This document shows positions 27,246-35,778 of a stretch of 64,000 nucleotides of DNA, one piece after another; the first letter of the stretch is position 1; every line of letters begins with the position of its first letter. Origin of the DNA: Shewanella sp. KT0246 (GTDB taxonomy: Bacteria > Pseudomonadota > Gammaproteobacteria > Enterobacterales > Shewanellaceae); contig NZ_BPEV01000004.1 of the NCBI RefSeq assembly GCF_019654955.1, positions 62,001 to 126,000 on the forward strand, written 5' to 3'. A program made the translations under genes and the position numbers. The notes under the pieces are model-generated. The model saw only the letters and a program-made list of their open reading frames with translations, was not told the origin of the DNA and ran no database searches.

Positions 27246-29708
27246 ATGAAAGCACTTTCACTGGTTTGTGCCAGTATCGCTTTGGCGTTTTCAGGATTCA
27301 GCCACAGCGCAGAAATCGACCATAGTCATATTCAACAATTTGGCCCTGTCGCCATTCCCACCTCACAATCTTTATCGGCTGGCAGTCACAGTGATGCTCT
27401 AAGAGCCAACCTTGCATCAAGCTTGTCTGCTAATAGTGATATCGATATTTTTGGTAAAAGCTACCAATGGCAAGCTGTTGATACTAAAACAGCAGCCGGT
27501 TGGGTTGGCTATAAAGTCCAGCTTAGTGCAGAGCGATTTACCCGAGGTACATTAACGGTTTCAGGCCTTAATGAGCCGCAGATATACCTTAACGGTGTGC
27601 TACTTGAAGCATCTGCTAAAGCTGAAATCGCACTGCAAAGTGGCGATTATCAATTCATGATTTTAGCCGATGGCAGTGATGATGAATCTGAGTTCAGTAT
27701 TGACTGGCAAGGTAAGTCAGATGTTGATAATCCGAGTTTTACAGCAACTAAAACCCATCGAGTGTCTCCTGAGCAGTTGTTTGACTCTGAAGTCGTCACG
27801 AGTCTGAACCTATCACCAAATGGCAAATACTTACTCCAAAGCAAAAGCCATTATCCGGCCAATAATGACAATAAACCTGTCAGTGTCACCGAGTTAATCA
27901 GTACCTCAAGTAAAGATGTGCTTTATCGTTGGCAGCACAGTGCTCCAGCAAGTGCCGCTTGGGCAAATAACAGCAAACAATTGGCTTTTGTTGCCGACAA
28001 TCAAATACAACTGCTCACTGTAGATGGCATTAACCTTGATATCCTCGCTAATGACATGGAAAACGTCTCGGGCCTTCAATGGTACGGCGATAACTTACTA
28101 TTTAGCTGGGAGAAGCCCTATAAAGCAGACGAGAAAGCAACCAATAAACGCTTCCAAGCCCTGCAAGATAGATGGAGTTACTGGCGTAACAACAGCCAAA
28201 TTTATCAATTAGATGTTAAATCAGGCTTCATTCGCCAGTTAACCAATGACAAACTCAGCAGCTACTTGCTCGACAGTCATGCCGATAAAGAAACACTACT
28301 GCTGACTCGTTCACCTGTTGATTATAAAGAACCTGCTCATGGGTTAACTCAACTGGTTGAGCTCAATATAAAAGACCTATCTGAAAAGCTCATTGGTGAA
28401 TACCGTACTTTCAATTCAGCCACTTATACTGATGATGGAATGTACATCATGGCCGGGCCTGATTTTATGAACGGTCTAGGGGTTCAAGACACTAGCGTGG
28501 TTGTCAATAACTATGATGGTCAGCTTTACTGGCGTAGTAACGAAGGTAAAGTCACCGCTCTCAGCAAAGACTTTGATCCTGCTATTGGCGGCGCAGCAAA
28601 ACTGAGTAATGATGACTTAGTATTGCGCGTTGGCGAAGGCGACCGTGGCCAATTATATTTGTTCGATATTAGCAAAAAGCGCTTTAATAAAATTAATGCA
28701 GGCATGGATATGGTTAATCGCTTCAGCGTAGCCAGCGACTTATCAAAACCTGTTATTGCTTATGCTGGCACCTCTGCCACCGTGCCACAAAAAGCTTACT
28801 TGATGAAATCGGGTAAAAAGTCACTGCTATTTGATAGCCAAGCAGCCAGTTATGCTGATACACGCTTAGGTGATATTCAAGATTTTGATTTTACCAACAA
28901 ACATGGCCATTACATTGATGGCCGTGTCTATCTGCCTGTTGATTTTGACGCCAATAAACAATACCCAGCACTTGTTTATTACTATGGCGGTACATCGCCA
29001 GTAACCCGTAACTTTACTGGTCGTTGGCCATTTAACCTATGGGCTGCGAAAGGTTATGTCGTGTATGTACTACAACCCAATGGTGCAACAGGTTACGGTC
29101 AAGCGTTTAGTGGTCGTCACGTTAACGCTTGGGGCGACTACAGCGCTGATGACATTATCGAAGGTACACAAGCCTTCTTGAAGGCACATAACTTTGTCGA
29201 CCCTAAACGTGTGGGTAACATGGGCGCCTCTTACGGCGGCTTTATGACCATGTATTTAGCCACTAAAACTGACATTTTTGCCGCTTCAATGGCACATGCT
29301 GGGATCAGTAATTTATCAGCTTACTGGGGCCATGGTTGGTGGGGTTACGGTTATTCGGGCGTTGCCAGTAAAGGCAGTTTCCCTTGGAATAACCGTGATT
29401 TGTATGTTGAACACAGCCCGCTGTATAACGCAGACAAAATCAACACGCCAATGTTACTGCTGCACGGCAATGCTGACACCAACGTTCCTGTAGGCGAAAG
29501 CCACTACATGTATACCGCATTAAAGATGCTTGATAAGCCCGTTGAACTGATAGAGTTCAACGGCCAAGACCACCATATTAATGGTCGCCAAGCACGTTTT
29601 GATTGGTGGGATGCAACATTAGCATGGTTCGATTTACACCTTAAAGATGAACCACAATGGTGGAACAAGCTTTACCCTGAAACTGCTTCATCTGAAGCTG
29701 AAGAGTAA
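27246..29708 (+). CDS. S9 family prolyl-oligopeptidase-type peptidase, exported
   Basis: 820 residues with a signal peptide (cleavage about residue 21, SHSAE), so it acts in the periplasm or outside. An N-terminal propeller-like part (about 170-540, e.g. LSPNGKYLLQSKS) leads to an alpha/beta-hydrolase domain. The catalytic Ser is in GASYGGFMTM, the Asp in GNADTNVPV and the His in GQDHHING. This is the DPP-IV / acylaminoacyl-peptidase branch, which trims peptides produced by proteases such as the nearby subtilase. A terminator follows closely, so it is monocistronic or linked only to the regulator gene upstream. Confidence 0.93.
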   Translation: MKALSLVCASIALAFSGFSHSAEIDHSHIQQFGPVAIPTSQSLSAGSHSDALRANLASSLSANSDIDIFGKSYQWQAVDTKTAAGWVGYKVQLSAERFTRGTLTVSGLNEPQIYLNGVLLEASAKAEIALQSGDYQFMILADGSDDESEFSIDWQGKSDVDNPSFTATKTHRVSPEQLFDSEVVTSLNLSPNGKYLLQSKSHYPANNDNKPVSVTELISTSSKDVLYRWQHSAPASAAWANNSKQLAFVADNQIQLLTVDGINLDILANDMENVSGLQWYGDNLLFSWEKPYKADEKATNKRFQALQDRWSYWRNNSQIYQLDVKSGFIRQLTNDKLSSYLLDSHADKETLLLTRSPVDYKEPAHGLTQLVELNIKDLSEKLIGEYRTFNSATYTDDGMYIMAGPDFMNGLGVQDTSVVVNNYDGQLYWRSNEGKVTALSKDFDPAIGGAAKLSNDDLVLRVGEGDRGQLYLFDISKKRFNKINAGMDMVNRFSVASDLSKPVIAYAGTSATVPQKAYLMKSGKKSLLFDSQAASYADTRLGDIQDFDFTNKHGHYIDGRVYLPVDFDANKQYPALVYYYGGTSPVTRNFTGRWPFNLWAAKGYVVYVLQPNGATGYGQAFSGRHVNAWGDYSADDIIEGTQAFLKAHNFVDPKRVGNMGASYGGFMTMYLATKTDIFAASMAHAGISNLSAYWGHGWWGYGYSGVASKGSFPWNNRDLYVEHSPLYNADKINTPMLLLHGNADTNVPVGESHYMYTALKMLDKPVELIEFNGQDHHINGRQARFDWWDATLAWFDLHLKDEPQWWNKLYPETASSEAEE

Positions 29709-29727
29709 ATAGCAAGTGATGCCTCAA

Positions 29728-29753
29728 GCCCCGCAAACAGCGGGGCTTTTTTG
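29728..29753 (+). terminator. Rho-independent terminator of the S9 peptidase gene
   Basis: AGCCCCGC, loop AAACA, GCGGGGCT and a T run; 19 bp past the stop codon. Confidence 0.95.
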
Positions 29754-29913
29754 TAATTTATTTTTACACTTGCATTTAAATTGAGGTTTAAAAGACCAAG
29801 GACAGGCTAGCATTAAGGACATTTTAGTCCATAATAATTGGTCGTTATGTCTCTTTTTCAACATACACAAACACGTCATTATGGCTCCATCGAACAGACA
29901 TTGGAGCTAAATA

Positions 29914-30933
29914 ATGAAAGCCATCGGATATCAACACAACCTACCCGTCACAGATATTAACTCACTACAAGATATTGAGTTAGCGACTCCCACAGTGAGT
30001 GGTCACGACATTTTAGTAGAAGTGAAAGCCGTGTCTGTTAACCCTGCCGACTATAAAGTTCGCCTAAATAAACCTGCTGAAACTAACGAGTGGAATGTGC
30101 TCGGTTGGGATGCTGCTGGTGTTGTTAAAGCTGTAGGCGATAAAGTCAGTTTATTTAAAGCGGGAGATAAAGTTTGGTATGCAGGAGATGTGACTCGAAC
30201 AGGCAGTAACGCTGAGTATCAATTAGTTGATGAACGCATTGTGGGTCATATGCCCCACTCACTTTCATACCCAGAAGCAGCAGCTTTACCGTTAACCACA
30301 ATTACTGCTTGGGAATTGTTATTTGACCGTTTGCAGATAGCGCAATCGCTCGCCGGTACATCATCTAAAAAACGTATCTTAGTTATTGGCGCAGCGGGTG
30401 GTGTCGGCTCTGTGATGGTTCAGCTTATAAAGCAGTTAACCAACCTTGAAGTTATTGCGACCGCATCTCGACCTGAAACTGTTTCATGGTTAGAAGATTT
30501 AGGTGCAGACCATATTATCAATCATCGCAACCCATTAAGTGATGAATTTACAGCTTACTCACTACCTGCTGTGGATTATGTTGTCAGTCTTAATAATACC
30601 GAGCAGCACCTCGTCGAAATTGAGAAAGTACTTAAACCTCAGGGTAAATTTGGCTTGATTGATGATCCTGCAACGCTCGATATTGTGCCATTTCAAATGA
30701 AGTCGATTTCAGTGCATTGGGAGCTAATGTTTACTCGTTCACTGTTTCAAACTGAAGATATGCAAGCCCAACATGAGTTACTCAATGCTGTCGCAAAGCT
30801 CATTGATGACAATGTATTAAAAACGACTGTTGGCAATAACTTTGGCAAAATTAATGCTGAAAACCTTCGCAAAGCGCATCAGTTACTCGAGACCCGAACA
30901 GCCAAAGGTAAGATTGTATTAGAAGGTTTTTAG
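29914..30933 (+). CDS. Zinc-type alcohol dehydrogenase-like / quinone oxidoreductase family protein
   Basis: 339 residues of the medium-chain dehydrogenase/reductase superfamily. The N-terminal GroES-like half (VSVNPADYKVRL, NVLGWDAAGVVKAVGDKVS) lacks the zinc-binding Cys/His set. The Rossmann half has ILVIGAAGGVGSVMVQLIKQ, the NADPH-binding motif of quinone oxidoreductases. Members reduce quinones or enones with NADPH. It is followed 89 bp later by a double-ABM protein, a pairing seen in redox-stress operons, and the LysR gene at 31667 converges on them. A GGAC-N6-GTCC palindrome lies upstream at about 29817-29830. Confidence 0.9.
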   Translation: MKAIGYQHNLPVTDINSLQDIELATPTVSGHDILVEVKAVSVNPADYKVRLNKPAETNEWNVLGWDAAGVVKAVGDKVSLFKAGDKVWYAGDVTRTGSNAEYQLVDERIVGHMPHSLSYPEAAALPLTTITAWELLFDRLQIAQSLAGTSSKKRILVIGAAGGVGSVMVQLIKQLTNLEVIATASRPETVSWLEDLGADHIINHRNPLSDEFTAYSLPAVDYVVSLNNTEQHLVEIEKVLKPQGKFGLIDDPATLDIVPFQMKSISVHWELMFTRSLFQTEDMQAQHELLNAVAKLIDDNVLKTTVGNNFGKINAENLRKAHQLLETRTAKGKIVLEGF

Positions 30934-31022
30934 AACTCCTTATCGGTATAACTTTGACACTTCACCCAATATCCCACAAACGCCGTACTAGTATGCTTAT
31001 TATGCGGCGATAGGAGCAGACC

Positions 31023-31649
31023 ATGTTAAATCAAATCATAAAGTTCACTGTAAAACCAGAATACCAAACTGAGTTTAAAGCAGCCTTAGTGACTAATAAA
31101 CGCGGCACGACCAATGAGGCTGGCAATATAGAAATGTCCATATTTGTGGATAATAACAACCCAAATGTCTTTTTTGCTTATGAGCGCTGGGCAAACCAAC
31201 AAGCATTAGAACAACATATGGCCATGCCTTATACTGCTGACATGATTGCGTTATTTGACTCTGCACTCGATAAGCCTGTTGAGCTGTTTAATTTGGGTGA
31301 AACAAACCCAGTCCCCGTTGCTCTAAAACCAGCAAATCCAGAAGATGAGGTGTTTATTATCATCTTTATTTTCAAAATAAATCCACAAATGCGTCAGCAA
31401 TTACTGACTCAATTTGAGCAACATATTAACCATACTCGAACTGAGCCAGGTAACTTACTATTTGATTTATACACTGTAGAAGGTGATGACAATACGATTG
31501 CTGTGTACGAGCATTGGCGCAAAGAGTCTGACGTTTGGGATATCCATTTTAACCAACCATACTCAAAAGTGACGGGGGCATTAATGGAACAAGCAGTAGT
31601 GGGTGACATGAATCAATACATGAACTTTGTCACTGAAATTAACGCATGA
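31023..31649 (+). CDS. Putative quinol monooxygenase with two ABM domains
   Basis: 208 residues made of two antibiotic-biosynthesis-monooxygenase (ABM, YgiN-like) domains in tandem. The first spans about residues 1-95 (NIEMSIFVDNNNPNVFFAYE) and the second about 110-205 (GNLLFDLYTVEGDDNTIAVY). Single ABM proteins dimerise and oxidise small aromatics or quinols without cofactor, so this fusion mimics a dimer. AGGAG lies at a good distance from the ATG. Probably co-transcribed with the quinone-oxidoreductase-like gene, suggesting a quinone or electrophile detoxification pair; the substrate is unknown. Confidence 0.85.
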   Translation: MLNQIIKFTVKPEYQTEFKAALVTNKRGTTNEAGNIEMSIFVDNNNPNVFFAYERWANQQALEQHMAMPYTADMIALFDSALDKPVELFNLGETNPVPVALKPANPEDEVFIIIFIFKINPQMRQQLLTQFEQHINHTRTEPGNLLFDLYTVEGDDNTIAVYEHWRKESDVWDIHFNQPYSKVTGALMEQAVVGDMNQYMNFVTEINA

Positions 31650-31666
31650 ACTTGGTGCTGATTTAA

Positions 31667-32614
31667 TTATTTATACATATTTTTAAAATCAGGCACATGA
31701 TCAAGCCAAAATGGCGGTGTACCAATATATTCTTGCACCGCCTTAATAAACTCACTGACTAATAAGGTCTGTTTTCGATGTGGGTATACCGCATATATGC
31801 CTGTATCCATCGTTGATAAACCATAGTTAGTCAGTAATGGTACTAACTTAGATTGCGCGATAGGCTCTTCTAAATTAAACAAATCAATCAAGCTGTAACC
31901 GAGTCCAGACTTAACTGCATCGATTAACGTTCGCACATCACTGACTTTATAATTACCACGCATTTTATACATTTTATACAAATCGCCATGGGGTGTTTCA
32001 GTTAAGCACATCTGATCTAAATTCACGTTACCATTGCCGTAGACCACTGCGGGCAGTTGAATTAGCTCTTCTGGTGTCATAGGCATGCCATGTTCTTGAA
32101 TAAAACATTCTGACGCCACAATGGCAAAGTGAGTTTTAGCAATTTTCCGTGCAATTAGATTCGACTCAGTGAGTTTGCCAACTCGAAATGCCACATCAAA
32201 ATGATCAGAGATGATATCAGTGCGTTTATCATCTAAATTTAAAGTCACTTTTACCTCAGGGTATCGCTTCATAAAACGAGATATCACTGGCTGCAAATAC
32301 AATTGGCCAAAATAGATCCCAGAAGTGATTCGAATTATCCCTTTAGGCTTTGACTGGTATGAATCTGCAATATTTTGAATTTGCGATAAGGTATCGGTGA
32401 GTTGCAGCGCTTGGGCTAGAATCTCTTCTCCAGCAGAGGTTAATGAAAACGAACGTGTTGAACGATTCAATAACTGCACACCAAGTTCCGTTTCTAATTT
32501 TTTAATCTGTTTAGACAGCAACGAATTGTCCATGTCATGCAAAGTTGCAGCCTTGGTAAACGAGCCTTGCTGAACGACATCAACAAATAGCGCCAATTGT
32601 TTGGTTAAAGACAT
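31667..32614 (-). CDS. LysR family transcriptional regulator
   Basis: 315 residues. The N-terminal helix-turn-helix is typical (QQGSFTKAATLHDMDNSLLS, KQIKKLETELGVQLLNRST), followed by a substrate-binding LysR domain from about 90 on. It converges on the quinone-oxidoreductase/ABM operon. Upstream of its own start lies an inverted repeat GACTAAT-N9-ATTAGTC (32644-32666), and the half site TTAGTCCA recurs upstream of the oxidoreductase gene. Control of that operon and of itself is therefore a reasonable guess. Confidence 0.93.
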   Translation of the reverse strand: MSLTKQLALFVDVVQQGSFTKAATLHDMDNSLLSKQIKKLETELGVQLLNRSTRSFSLTSAGEEILAQALQLTDTLSQIQNIADSYQSKPKGIIRITSGIYFGQLYLQPVISRFMKRYPEVKVTLNLDDKRTDIISDHFDVAFRVGKLTESNLIARKIAKTHFAIVASECFIQEHGMPMTPEELIQLPAVVYGNGNVNLDQMCLTETPHGDLYKMYKMRGNYKVSDVRTLIDAVKSGLGYSLIDLFNLEEPIAQSKLVPLLTNYGLSTMDTGIYAVYPHRKQTLLVSEFIKAVQEYIGTPPFWLDHVPDFKNMYK

Positions 32615-32643
32615 GAAATTACCGTTAATTTAATTCGATGTGT

Positions 32644-32666
32644 GACTAATAATGACCTAATTAGTC
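32644..32666. promoter_or_regulatory. Candidate LysR operator (GACTAAT-N9-ATTAGTC)
   Basis: Perfect 7-bp inverted repeat 30 bp upstream of the LysR start codon. The centre spacing of 16 bp suits LysR-type sites. A related half site TTAGTCCA lies at about 29824-29831 before the oxidoreductase gene. Confidence 0.45.
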
Positions 32667-32811
32667 CAACTTAGGGAGTCAATTTATAAAATGTTCTGGA
32701 ATGAATAACCTTAGCAAGTATAAAAAAACCACAACTAAATGAGAATAATATTTATTTACGTTGTAAATTTTGCTATTTTATCATCAAGTCCATGACGTAG
32801 TAGGCATTACA

Positions 32812-33234
32812 GTGAGTTCAAAAAGCGCGCTAAAAAAGCTAAAGAAGAAGTCAAAAAAATTGACCAATAAGTCATTAAAGCAATTGAATGCGTTAACGGC
32901 AAACACCAGTAAAGTCACCTTGCTTAATCCGCAACTAAAGCAAGAGCTTAATCAGTTGTCAGGACAAGTTGTTGGTAATGTTGTATCGGAACTTATTCAG
33001 CCACTCAATCCAGTTTTATCATGGTTTAATGACAGTGGGCAGCCATCTCATATTGCGCCTGTTAGCCGCGTAAAAATGCCTATCTCTACAGCAAAACCAG
33101 CAGCGACAAACGCCGTCCAAATTCAGCCACGTTCGATTGCGCAACTGCCGCTAAAAACGCCACCTTGTAAACGCTGTCCAGCACTCGCTGGGGGGAATTG
33201 TAAATGTGCGATGAAAAAATTTAATCTGAATTAA
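32812..33234 (+). CDS. Small lysine-rich protein with a Cys-cluster tail, unknown
   Basis: About 140 residues if started at the GTG at 32812; a TTG at 32770 is an alternative, and neither has a strong ribosome site. The N-terminus is very basic (KSALKKLKKKSKKLTNKSLK). The middle is a phasin-like amphipathic stretch and the tail ends with a CxxC-x7-CxC cluster (CKRCPALAGGNCKC), suited to bind a metal ion. It converges on the HMA-like gene at 33242, with 7 bp between them, at the edge of the Fez-like cluster. It may belong to that system, but I do not recognise the family. Confidence 0.6.
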   Translation: MSSKSALKKLKKKSKKLTNKSLKQLNALTANTSKVTLLNPQLKQELNQLSGQVVGNVVSELIQPLNPVLSWFNDSGQPSHIAPVSRVKMPISTAKPAATNAVQIQPRSIAQLPLKTPPCKRCPALAGGNCKCAMKKFNLN

Positions 33235-33241
33235 TAACCCA

Positions 33242-33601
33242 TTAAACGCTTAGAATGACGCGGCTGATTGATGGCCCAACGAGGCGAGATAATGCAATAC
33301 CTGCCATTCCTTTTACTAGCGTTTTAGTACCCGCAATAACAGCACTCTCAACGAATGATGACTTACCGCTTTCAACTAGCCAATCATGACTTTCTAGAAT
33401 TTCTAACAAGCTTTCACAATCAAGCTCATTATCATCAAAGGTAATTGCAACTGAACCAGCATGGCATTGGTGTTTAATATGTTTGATAGCATCAATTTCA
33501 TTTAGCTGCTCAATAAGCTCAACAACTTGATCTTTATTGTGGCGAATATATTCAGATCTCACTCTTAATCTTTGCTTTGTTTTATGAACATAAACACTCA
33601 T
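33242..33601 (-). CDS. HMA-like small protein, divergent from the Fez-like operon
   Basis: 119 residues. The first ~75 form a ferredoxin-like HMA-type fold (QRLRVRSEYIRHNKDQVVEL, then AGSVAITFDDNELDCESLLE) without the CxxC metal motif. A hydrophobic C-terminal segment (GTKTLVKGMAGIALSRLVG) could be a membrane helix with small residues. The pattern resembles the N-terminus of the P-type ATPase and the 33959 protein. An exact Fur box starts 17 bp before its ATG, so it should be iron-repressed. Function inferred: membrane-associated partner of the iron compartment. Confidence 0.75.
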   Translation of the reverse strand: MSVYVHKTKQRLRVRSEYIRHNKDQVVELIEQLNEIDAIKHIKHQCHAGSVAITFDDNELDCESLLEILESHDWLVESGKSSFVESAVIAGTKTLVKGMAGIALSRLVGPSISRVILSV

Positions 33602-33617
33602 CGCACACCTCTATAAT

Positions 33618-33632
33618 TGATAATCATTATCA
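33618..33632. promoter_or_regulatory. Fur box (exact 7-1-7 consensus)
   Basis: TGATAATCATTATCA is a perfect inverted repeat and equals the Fur 7-1-7 consensus (TGATAAT-N-ATTATCA). It lies between the divergent HMA-like gene (start 33601) and the operon beginning at 33959. The rest of 33633-33958 holds no credible gene; a TATAAT box sits at 33947-33952. Confidence 0.88.
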
Positions 33633-33958
33633 TTACACTAATGTTATCACTGACAGCAATTGTACGTAAAGCACTCGATCACATTTTTGACCTTCAAACA
33701 TTATTTCTTTATCTCTGTTCTGCTTGCTTCAATAACACACCCCTTTTCCGCACAATCTTTACAAAACTTACAAAACCAAGTTTGTTTCAGCATAAATTGA
33801 TTAAAGCATTCAATATCATCAACTTAATACCACTCCCTACAGCACTTTTTCGCTCAACTTCAAATTTAAACGGATGATAAACGATCCCTGCCATAAAAAT
33901 TCACTCAAACGTGATCTCAAACAAATAACTCAAGATTTTCGGTTCGTATAATGCTCGA

Positions 33959-34291
33959 ATGGACAAATATCTAAACAAAGTTATCAAAATGAGACGCTGG
34001 GTCATGATAGCTCATCATATTCCCGGCCGAATTCGTCTCAAATACAAGCTTGGGATCATGTCACACCTGATGCAGTTTAATTTGCAAAATGTTGACGATG
34101 TGATTGCTCAAGTACCCGCTTTTGTCAGTTATAAGATCAATAAATCGACTGGTAGCATCGTCATTGAATACAACGCCAATCTCGTCAAACCTGAGCTGGT
34201 TGATGATCTTTTCGCAGGAACAGATGAGCAGGCAGAACACGCTTATTTCGCCCTTGCTCAGTACTTAAATGCCGAAGGAATTAGAACATGA
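33959..34291 (+). CDS. HMA-like protein with HIPGRIR motif, first gene of the Fez-like operon
   Basis: 110 residues from the ATG at 33959; starts at 33989 or 34004 are equally possible, since none has a ribosome site and a TATAAT box ends only 7 bp before 33959. Starting at 34004 gives MIAHHIPGRIRLKYK, which matches the N-terminus of the ATPase (MIPLRIKHHIPGRIRFKL). The domain lacks the CxxC of classical heavy-metal domains (HMA_2-like). Its last 4 bp overlap the next start (ATGA), so it is translationally coupled to the His/Met-rich gene. Probably an accessory or membrane-docking protein. Confidence 0.78.
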   Translation: MDKYLNKVIKMRRWVMIAHHIPGRIRLKYKLGIMSHLMQFNLQNVDDVIAQVPAFVSYKINKSTGSIVIEYNANLVKPELVDDLFAGTDEQAEHAYFALAQYLNAEGIRT

Positions 34292-35169
34292 GCCATAAAT
34301 ACACATCCGAGGGTTATGCCCCACAGTATGCTCAACAAGGCGACAATCAAAGCGTCCCTCAACAAGAGCAAAATCCGCAAGCTCAGCCACAGCAGGCTCA
34401 AGTACCACCAGAAATGAATCCTTACCAATCACATATGCCTCCAGGTTATGGTTACGGTATGCCGCCAAATGCAGGCTACCCTCACATGCAACACCCTCAT
34501 GCTCATATGCATCCGGGCATGCATCAAGGCATGCAGCATAACCATCCGCATATGCACCCAGGATTTAATGGCCCACACGGGCATCCACACTATCACTCAC
34601 CCTATGCGCAACATCATCCAATGTGGTCACAACCGCACATGATGCCCCCCGCATATTATCCTCACCCTAACATGCCACCTCAGTCAGAAGCTGACGCAAA
34701 TGCAGAGCAAAACGATCCATTTATGGAACAGGCGCAAGCCATGCTCGAACAAGCATTAGGTGAAGACGCAGGCATGTTTAAAGACATATTAGGAAGCTTA
34801 GGTATGAACGATAAAGAATTTTGGAAAGGCGCAATGATTGGCGCTGCAGCCGCATTATTACTTAGCAATGATAAAGTCCGTGGCAAGTTAATGGACGTAG
34901 TATCTGGCGCAGGTGACATGCTCAAAACGGGTGGCGGTAAAGTAAAAGAAACCGCAAGCCAAACAGCGAGTAGCGTTAAAGAAAACGTGACTAACAGCAG
35001 TGAAATCTTTAAAGACACCTACAGTGCGGGTAAAGAAGGTTTTCAAGCATCGGTAGAGCGTCATTATCAAGCACCAGCTGAAGAAGCGACTGCTGAAGCA
35101 GAGCCAGCTCCAACTGAAGAAGCACCAGTGCTAGCAACGCAATCATCAGATGAAATGAAACCAGCATGA
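34288..35169 (+). CDS. His/Met/Pro-rich protein with glycine-zipper (YtxH-like) segment
   Basis: 293 residues. Residues 1-45 are Gln/Pro-rich; about 45-130 are extremely rich in His, Met, Pro and Tyr (HPHAHMHPGMHQGMQHNHPH and similar), a likely metal-binding region. Residues about 140-175 are acidic and helical. A short hydrophobic segment follows (FWKGAMIGAAAALLLSNDKV) with small-residue packing, then an amphipathic Ala/Lys/Thr helix and an acidic Ala/Pro/Glu tail. AAGGA precedes the ATG; the start overlaps the previous stop and the stop overlaps the next start. Role inferred: membrane-associated iron-binding or scaffold protein of a ferrosome-like compartment. Confidence 0.82.
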   Translation: MSHKYTSEGYAPQYAQQGDNQSVPQQEQNPQAQPQQAQVPPEMNPYQSHMPPGYGYGMPPNAGYPHMQHPHAHMHPGMHQGMQHNHPHMHPGFNGPHGHPHYHSPYAQHHPMWSQPHMMPPAYYPHPNMPPQSEADANAEQNDPFMEQAQAMLEQALGEDAGMFKDILGSLGMNDKEFWKGAMIGAAAALLLSNDKVRGKLMDVVSGAGDMLKTGGGKVKETASQTASSVKENVTNSSEIFKDTYSAGKEGFQASVERHYQAPAEEATAEAEPAPTEEAPVLATQSSDEMKPA

Positions 35170-35471
35170 GTAATACATACAGCCAACTAAGCCCTGCCAG
35201 CCGTGCTTTGCTTGTCGGTGCCATGGTAGGCGGTGGCGCCTCGGTCGCTACCCAGTGGAAATCTTACAAACAAGGTGAGATAGAAGCAGAAATGATGGTG
35301 TCTAAGGCGACTAAATCAGCCATTCAAGCGGCGGCAATCAGTGGGCTCACCACTTATGCTGCTGGTAAAATGGCTGGCCGTCCAGTCTTGTCATTAATGA
35401 CGATTTTGGCTGCAGGCGCAGCGGGACTTTACCTCGTCGATCAATTTTCAGGAAAAAATCACCATGAATAA
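35166..35471 (+). CDS. Small glycine-zipper membrane protein
   Basis: 101 residues with two or three hydrophobic segments rich in Gly and Ala (ALLVGAMVGGGASVATQW, AIQAAAISGLTTYAAGKMAG, LMTILAAGAAGLYLVDQF) and a short His-containing tail (GKNHHE). Such small-residue helices pack tightly and can curve or tile a membrane, as proposed for magnetosome and ferrosome proteins. It overlaps its neighbours on both sides in the operon. I cannot assign a named family. Confidence 0.75.
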   Translation: MSNTYSQLSPASRALLVGAMVGGGASVATQWKSYKQGEIEAEMMVSKATKSAIQAAAISGLTTYAAGKMAGRPVLSLMTILAAGAAGLYLVDQFSGKNHHE

Positions 35472-35778
35472 TTATCCTCCTTATGGCTATGGTTACGGTT
35501 ATGGCCCAGCAGGTCAGGCTCAACAGGCACAGTCTGCTCCGACTGAAAACGCTGCACCATATAAAGCACAAAACACCAAAACCCACTTTATGATGGGATT
35601 AGCCGCAGGCGCTGCCGTGGCGTATTTGATCAGCAATAAAAAGGTGCAACAAAGCGTGGCATCAACCGGCGAAAAAGCCTGGTCTACAGTTCGCGGAGAA
35701 GTTGAAGAGCTTAAAGAGCGCTTAGAAGACACCCAAGCTGAGTTAGATTATTACCGTAATCTGCATAAAGGTGAATAA
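35464..35778 (+). CDS. YtxH-like small membrane protein
   Basis: 104 residues. The N-terminus is Tyr/Gly/Pro-rich (NNYPPYGYGYGYGPAGQAQQ), like a short form of the His/Met-rich protein. The hydrophobic segment (HFMMGLAAGAAVAYLISNKK) shares the pattern GAA-x4-L-(L/I)SN-x-KV with that protein at 34288, so the two are probably related by duplication. A charged coiled-coil-like tail follows (GEVEELKERLEDTQAELDYY). AGGA precedes the ATG; the stop overlaps the ATPase start. Confidence 0.78.
   Translation: MNNYPPYGYGYGYGPAGQAQQAQSAPTENAAPYKAQNTKTHFMMGLAAGAAVAYLISNKKVQQSVASTGEKAWSTVRGEVEELKERLEDTQAELDYYRNLHKGE

Noticed and set aside
33617-33877. 86-codon plus-strand open frame in the Fez-like intergenic region
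   Set aside because: It begins inside the Fur box, has no ribosome site and a biased hydrophobic/Phe-Leu composition typical of AT-rich non-coding DNA.
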